A stretch of DNA of 17,433 bases from the NCBI GenBank assembly GCA_002396885.1, contig DGXY01000002.1:4624-22056 (forward strand), read 5' to 3'. The translations under genes were made by a program, and so were the position numbers. This DNA comes from Akkermansiaceae bacterium UBA5020. GTDB lineage: Bacteria > Verrucomicrobiota > Verrucomicrobiia > Verrucomicrobiales > DEV007. Below the pieces are notes generated by a model that did not search any database, was not told where the DNA came from, and saw only the letters and a list, made by a program, of their open reading frames with translations. This document shows positions 13,875 through 17,433 of this stretch, piece by piece; the first letter of the stretch is position 1; each line of letters begins with the position of its first letter.

Positions 13875-16800
13875 CTAGGAAAGATTTTCCCGCAAGGCCA
13901 TCAAAGCTTGTCCCGGCTGCACCGCGCTCCCCTCACTCACAAAGACCTCCTCAATGATGCCCGACCCGGGCGAAGGGATGGAGATTTCCATCTTCATCGC
14001 CTCGAGCACGAGCACGGTCTGATCGGCGACAACGGCCTCTCCGGGCCTGACGAGGACTTTCCAGACATTCCCGGCGACGGCCGCCTCGACCGGCTCGCAC
14101 CCCTCGGGCACGTCGCTCTCGGGGGCGACGTGGGTCTCCTCAGCGGTCTCGACGACCTTCTCGAAGATGCCCGCCGCCTCCCATCGGGCGCGTTCCTCCG
14201 CGAAGGCGCGGCGCTGGGTCTCGCGAAAGGCGGCGATGGACGAGGCCTCGGTCTCGAGGAAGTGATTGTAATCGCGCAGGGAAAAGATCGTCTCCTCGAT
14301 GCGCGGATTCCAGCGCCCCACGAGGAAATCGGCGCGCAGTTCTTCGAGCTCCTCCGTCGAGACCTCGTAAAAGCGAATTCGGTCGAAGAAGCGGAGTAGC
14401 CAAGGCTCGGCCTCGGTGAAGGATTCCGTGATGTAAAAGCGGTTCCACATCTGCACGGTGCGGCCGACGAACTGGTAACCTCCCGGGCCTTCCATTCCGT
14501 AGATGCAGAGGTAGGCGCCGCCGATCCCGACAGCGTTCTCGGGCGTCCAGGTACGTGCCGGGTTGTATTTCGTGGTGACGAGGCGGTGCCGCGGATCGAG
14601 CGGTGTGGCCACCGGAGCGCCGAGATAGACGTCACCGAGTCCCATCACGCAGTAATCGGCGGAATAGACGATCTCCTTCACCTCGGCGATCGAAGCGAGA
14701 CCGTTGATACGGCGGATGAATTCAATGTTGCTCGGGCACCAAGGGGCCTCCGGGTTGACCGACTGCATGTATTTGCGGATCGCCTCCTGAGTGCTGGGGT
14801 CGTCCCACGAGAGGGGCAGGTGGACGACGCGCGCGGGCACCTCGATCGATTCGAGATCGCCAATCGCGGCCTCGGAATCCTGGATGAGTGTCAGGATGTC
14901 GCCGCGGGTGAGGCGGCGGCTGTCGAAGTGAATCTGCAGCGAGCGGATCCCGGGGGTGAGATCGAGGATGCCCGGCACGGCGCGGACCTTGAACCACTGG
15001 TAGACGACGTGGGCCTTGAAGCGCAGATTCAGGTCGAGGGTCATGGGACCATACTCGACGAGGAGGTAACTCTCGCCGCTCGGCCGCACCATGACCCCCG
15101 GAAACTCGGCGATGACGGCGCTGCCGACGGGGATCGGAGCGATCGCGATCGTGTGCGGCGCGGGCGGGACGAGCGTGGCGATCATCCGATCCTGCCGTTC
15201 ACGGAGGAGGCGCGCTTCGCTCTCGGTTACGGGATGAAAGCGGACCGTATCACCTGAGTCGGCCTGTCCGATTTTCCACAGGTCAGCCTCGATGATCGTG
15301 GCCGGACAGACGAAGCCGCCGAGGCTCGGTCCATCGGGACCGAGGATCACGGGCATGTCGCCGGTGAAGTCGATCGTGCCGATCGCGTAGGCATTGTCGT
15401 GAATGTTCGAGGGGTGGAGTCCCGCCTCACCACCATCCTCGCGCGCCCAAGTGGGCTTGGGGCCAATGAGGCGGACGCCGGTGCGCGCCGAATTGTAGTG
15501 GACCTTCCAGTCGGTCCCGAAGAAAGTTTCGATGTCACCATTAGTGAAAAACTCTGGCGCTCCGTGTGGTCCGTAGAGCACGGCGATGTCCCAACGTTTG
15601 GAGAAGGCAGGAAGGATCCCGTCGGGGAGGGGCAGCGAGGGACCGGCCTCCGCGAAGGCGAGGTGCAGGACATCCCCGGTGCGCAGGGCGCGACCCCCAT
15701 GACCGCCAAACTGCCCGAGGGTGAAGGTCGACTTGCTGCCGAGGTAGTCCGGCACATCGAGTCCGCCCTTCAACGCGAGGTAGGCGCGCGCGCCGGGATT
15801 TTTTCCGCTGCCGCCGATCTTCAGCACGGAGCCGGGGGCGACCCTAACAGGCACACCAAAAGACACCACCACCCCGTCGAGCGTCGCGGGCATGGCCGCC
15901 CCGACGAGGGCGAACTCGGTGGCTCGATTGAAGCGCAGGGTCGGACCCGAGACCGTGATCTCGAGCGCAGCGGTGCCCTCGGGATTGCCGACGAGGCGGT
16001 TGGCGAGGCGGAAGGAAAAGGCGTCCATCGGGCCCGAGGGCGGGATCCCGACCTCCCAGTAGCCGATCCGGCCCGGCCAATCCTGCACCGTGGTTTGCGT
16101 GCCCGAGGCGAGCACTTCGATGGTGGGGGGGGCGTAGACAAAACGCCCGAGGCTGCCTGTGCTGATCGTGCCGGGCGCGGCGAATTCCTCCGAGGCGATG
16201 ACCTGGCGGAGGTAATCGAGATTCGTCTCGATCCCCGCGAGGGAAGTCGCGGCGAGGGCCTCCTTCATCTTCGCGATGGCTCCGTCGCGGGTGCTTGCGG
16301 AGACGATCAGTTTGGCGACGAGCGAGTCGTAGTTCGCCGGCACCACCGTACCCGCGGTGATCCAGCGGTCGCATCGGACATCCTCGGGAAAGACGACCTC
16401 GGTGAGCAACCCTGACGAAGGCAGAAAGTCCTTCCCCGGATCCTCCGCGCAGATCCGCACCTCGAGAGCGTATCCCGATTCGGCCACCGAGAGATCGACC
16501 GTCTCCCCGCCCGCGACCCGCACCATCCATTCGACGAGATCGATCCCGGTGACGGCTTCGGTGATGCCATGCTCGACCTGGAGGCGGGTGTTGATTTCGA
16601 GGAAAAAGTAACGGCCCGTGTCGGCATCAACAAGATATTCGGCGGTGCCGGCGCTGCGGTAATTCAGGGCCGCGGCCATGAGGGCGGCTCCCTCGAAGAG
16701 TTCCGGAGCCTCGCTCCGCGAGAATCCAGGCGCGGGGGTTTCCTCGACGATCTTCTGGTTGCGGCGTTGCGCCGAACAATCGCGGGTGCCAAGGGCGAGG

Positions 16801-17433
16801 ACCTTGCCCTTGCCGTCGCCGAAGAGCTGGACCTCGACGTGACGGGCGCGGGCGATGAATTTTTCGAGGAAAAGTCCGGAATCGCCGAAGTTCGCCCGGC
16901 TCGCCTGGGCAACCCGGTTGTATGCCGCACCCAACCCGGTTGCATCCTGACAAACCTCCATTCCGATACCACCACCGCCGGCGGTGCTCTTCAGCATCAC
17001 GGGATAGCCGATCGTTTCGGCTGCGGCGAGTGCCTCCTCGACGCTGGAAAGCAGGGGCGTGCCCTCGAGCAGCGGGACGCCGTTCGCCTTGGCGATTTCG
17101 CGGGCGGTGTGTTTCAATCCGAAGCGGCGGATCTGTTCCGGCGTGGGACCGATCCAGGCGATACCGCGGGCTTCACAGGCCTCGGCGAAATCGGCGTTTT
17201 CGGAGAGAAGGCCGTAGCCGGGATGGACGCCGTCGACCCCGGTGAGCGCGGCGATTTCGAAGAGACGCTCCGTGTTCAGGTAGGATTGTGAAACCGGCGC
17301 AGGACCGAGGAGGAAGGCCTCGTCCGCCAGGCCCACGTGAGGCGCGTCCCGGTCGGCTTCGGAATAGACCGCGACCGAGCCGATCCCGAGACGCTTGAGG
17401 GTGCGGAGGACGCGGCAGGCGATCTCGCCGCGG
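13875..17433 (-). CDS. biotin-dependent urea carboxylase (possibly guanidine carboxylase), 5' end outside window
   Basis: The frame is open from the right edge; the first visible residues are RGEIACRVLRTLKRLG, so only about 10 residues of the start are missing. 1185 residues are visible, matching the family's roughly 1200. Domains in order, numbered from the first visible residue: biotin carboxylase about 1-430 (ATP-grasp glycine loop STAGGGGIGME, RDCSAQRRNQKIVEE at 217-231, EINTRLQVEH with Arg283), a KipA/AHS2 carboxyltransferase half from about 436 (TVQDWPGRIGYWEVGIPPSG), a KipI/AHS1 half about 765-990 (EGPGGYQFVGRTVQMWNR), a helical linker, and a biotinyl domain from about 1110 with biotin-accepting Lys1147 in LEAMKME. 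It makes allophanate from urea, or carboxyguanidine from guanidine, with ATP and bicarbonate. No allophanate hydrolase lies downstream; the upstream side is not visible. Confidence 0.92.
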   Translation of the reverse strand, partial: RGEIACRVLRTLKRLGIGSVAVYSEADRDAPHVGLADEAFLLGPAPVSQSYLNTERLFEIAALTGVDGVHPGYGLLSENADFAEACEARGIAWIGPTPEQIRRFGLKHTAREIAKANGVPLLEGTPLLSSVEEALAAAETIGYPVMLKSTAGGGGIGMEVCQDATGLGAAYNRVAQASRANFGDSGLFLEKFIARARHVEVQLFGDGKGKVLALGTRDCSAQRRNQKIVEETPAPGFSRSEAPELFEGAALMAAALNYRSAGTAEYLVDADTGRYFFLEINTRLQVEHGITEAVTGIDLVEWMVRVAGGETVDLSVAESGYALEVRICAEDPGKDFLPSSGLLTEVVFPEDVRCDRWITAGTVVPANYDSLVAKLIVSASTRDGAIAKMKEALAATSLAGIETNLDYLRQVIASEEFAAPGTISTGSLGRFVYAPPTIEVLASGTQTTVQDWPGRIGYWEVGIPPSGPMDAFSFRLANRLVGNPEGTAALEITVSGPTLRFNRATEFALVGAAMPATLDGVVVSFGVPVRVAPGSVLKIGGSGKNPGARAYLALKGGLDVPDYLGSKSTFTLGQFGGHGGRALRTGDVLHLAFAEAGPSLPLPDGILPAFSKRWDIAVLYGPHGAPEFFTNGDIETFFGTDWKVHYNSARTGVRLIGPKPTWAREDGGEAGLHPSNIHDNAYAIGTIDFTGDMPVILGPDGPSLGGFVCPATIIEADLWKIGQADSGDTVRFHPVTESEARLLRERQDRMIATLVPPAPHTIAIAPIPVGSAVIAEFPGVMVRPSGESYLLVEYGPMTLDLNLRFKAHVVYQWFKVRAVPGILDLTPGIRSLQIHFDSRRLTRGDILTLIQDSEAAIGDLESIEVPARVVHLPLSWDDPSTQEAIRKYMQSVNPEAPWCPSNIEFIRRINGLASIAEVKEIVYSADYCVMGLGDVYLGAPVATPLDPRHRLVTTKYNPARTWTPENAVGIGGAYLCIYGMEGPGGYQFVGRTVQMWNRFYITESFTEAEPWLLRFFDRIRFYEVSTEELEELRADFLVGRWNPRIEETIFSLRDYNHFLETEASSIAAFRETQRRAFAEERARWEAAGIFEKVVETAEETHVAPESDVPEGCEPVEAAVAGNVWKVLVRPGEAVVADQTVLVLEAMKMEISIPSPGSGIIEEVFVSEGSAVQPGQALMALRENLS

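Noticed and set aside
15399..16415. 338-residue + strand frame opposite the carboxylase
   Set aside because: Shadow of the carboxylase, with no recognisable motif.

Overview
The window is GC-rich, densely coding and mostly without clear Shine-Dalgarno (SD) sequences. It carries many secreted or envelope proteins: a YdjY-like protein, a squalene-cyclase-type toroid protein, and fibronectin-III-like and SdrD-B-like proteins. This mix, plus an orphan four-helix-bundle gene inside CTCNTA-type repeats, suggests a member of the PVC group, most likely Verrucomicrobiota. That is inference from gene content; no rRNA or tRNA is present to confirm it.

Left part (1-2517, + strand): the 3' end of a YdjY-like gene, a secreted alpha/alpha-toroid repeat protein and a secreted alpha/beta-hydrolase. 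Then comes a polyamine module. aguB (N-carbamoylputrescine amidase, 2590-3453) and aguA (agmatine deiminase, 4249-5295) together turn agmatine into putrescine. A 3D-domain protein follows aguA after 7 bases.

The most unusual object sits between aguB and aguA. It is a small cassette (about 3449-4246) with a four-helix-bundle gene (IVP/Avd-like family) between two long direct repeats. Each repeat is itself a large inverted repeat with 34-47 base arms built from CTC(A/C/T)TA hexamers, a conserved 58-72 base centre and a T-run at the end. Both repeats begin at the stop codon of the gene before them. The right repeat also supplies the AGGAG in front of aguA and pairs it into its stem. Differences between the two copies are partly compensated between the arms.

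Middle part (5814-9869): a DCC-family (DUF393) protein and an unusually short RND transporter permease on the - strand, likely co-transcribed. An AT-rich promoter region separates them from a + strand gene whose C-terminus is DUF3817 and whose long secreted-type N-terminus I do not recognise.

Right part (9937-17433): a secreted protein with a fibronectin-III-like region (- strand), a 522-base stretch with no recognisable gene, an O-antigen-ligase/polymerase family membrane protein (+), a small secreted SdrD-B-like protein (-), and nearly all of a biotin-dependent urea (or guanidine) carboxylase (-) running off the right edge. The agmatine and urea/guanidine enzymes both handle guanidino or ureido nitrogen, but they are about 8 kb apart and on opposite strands, so a functional link is only a suggestion.
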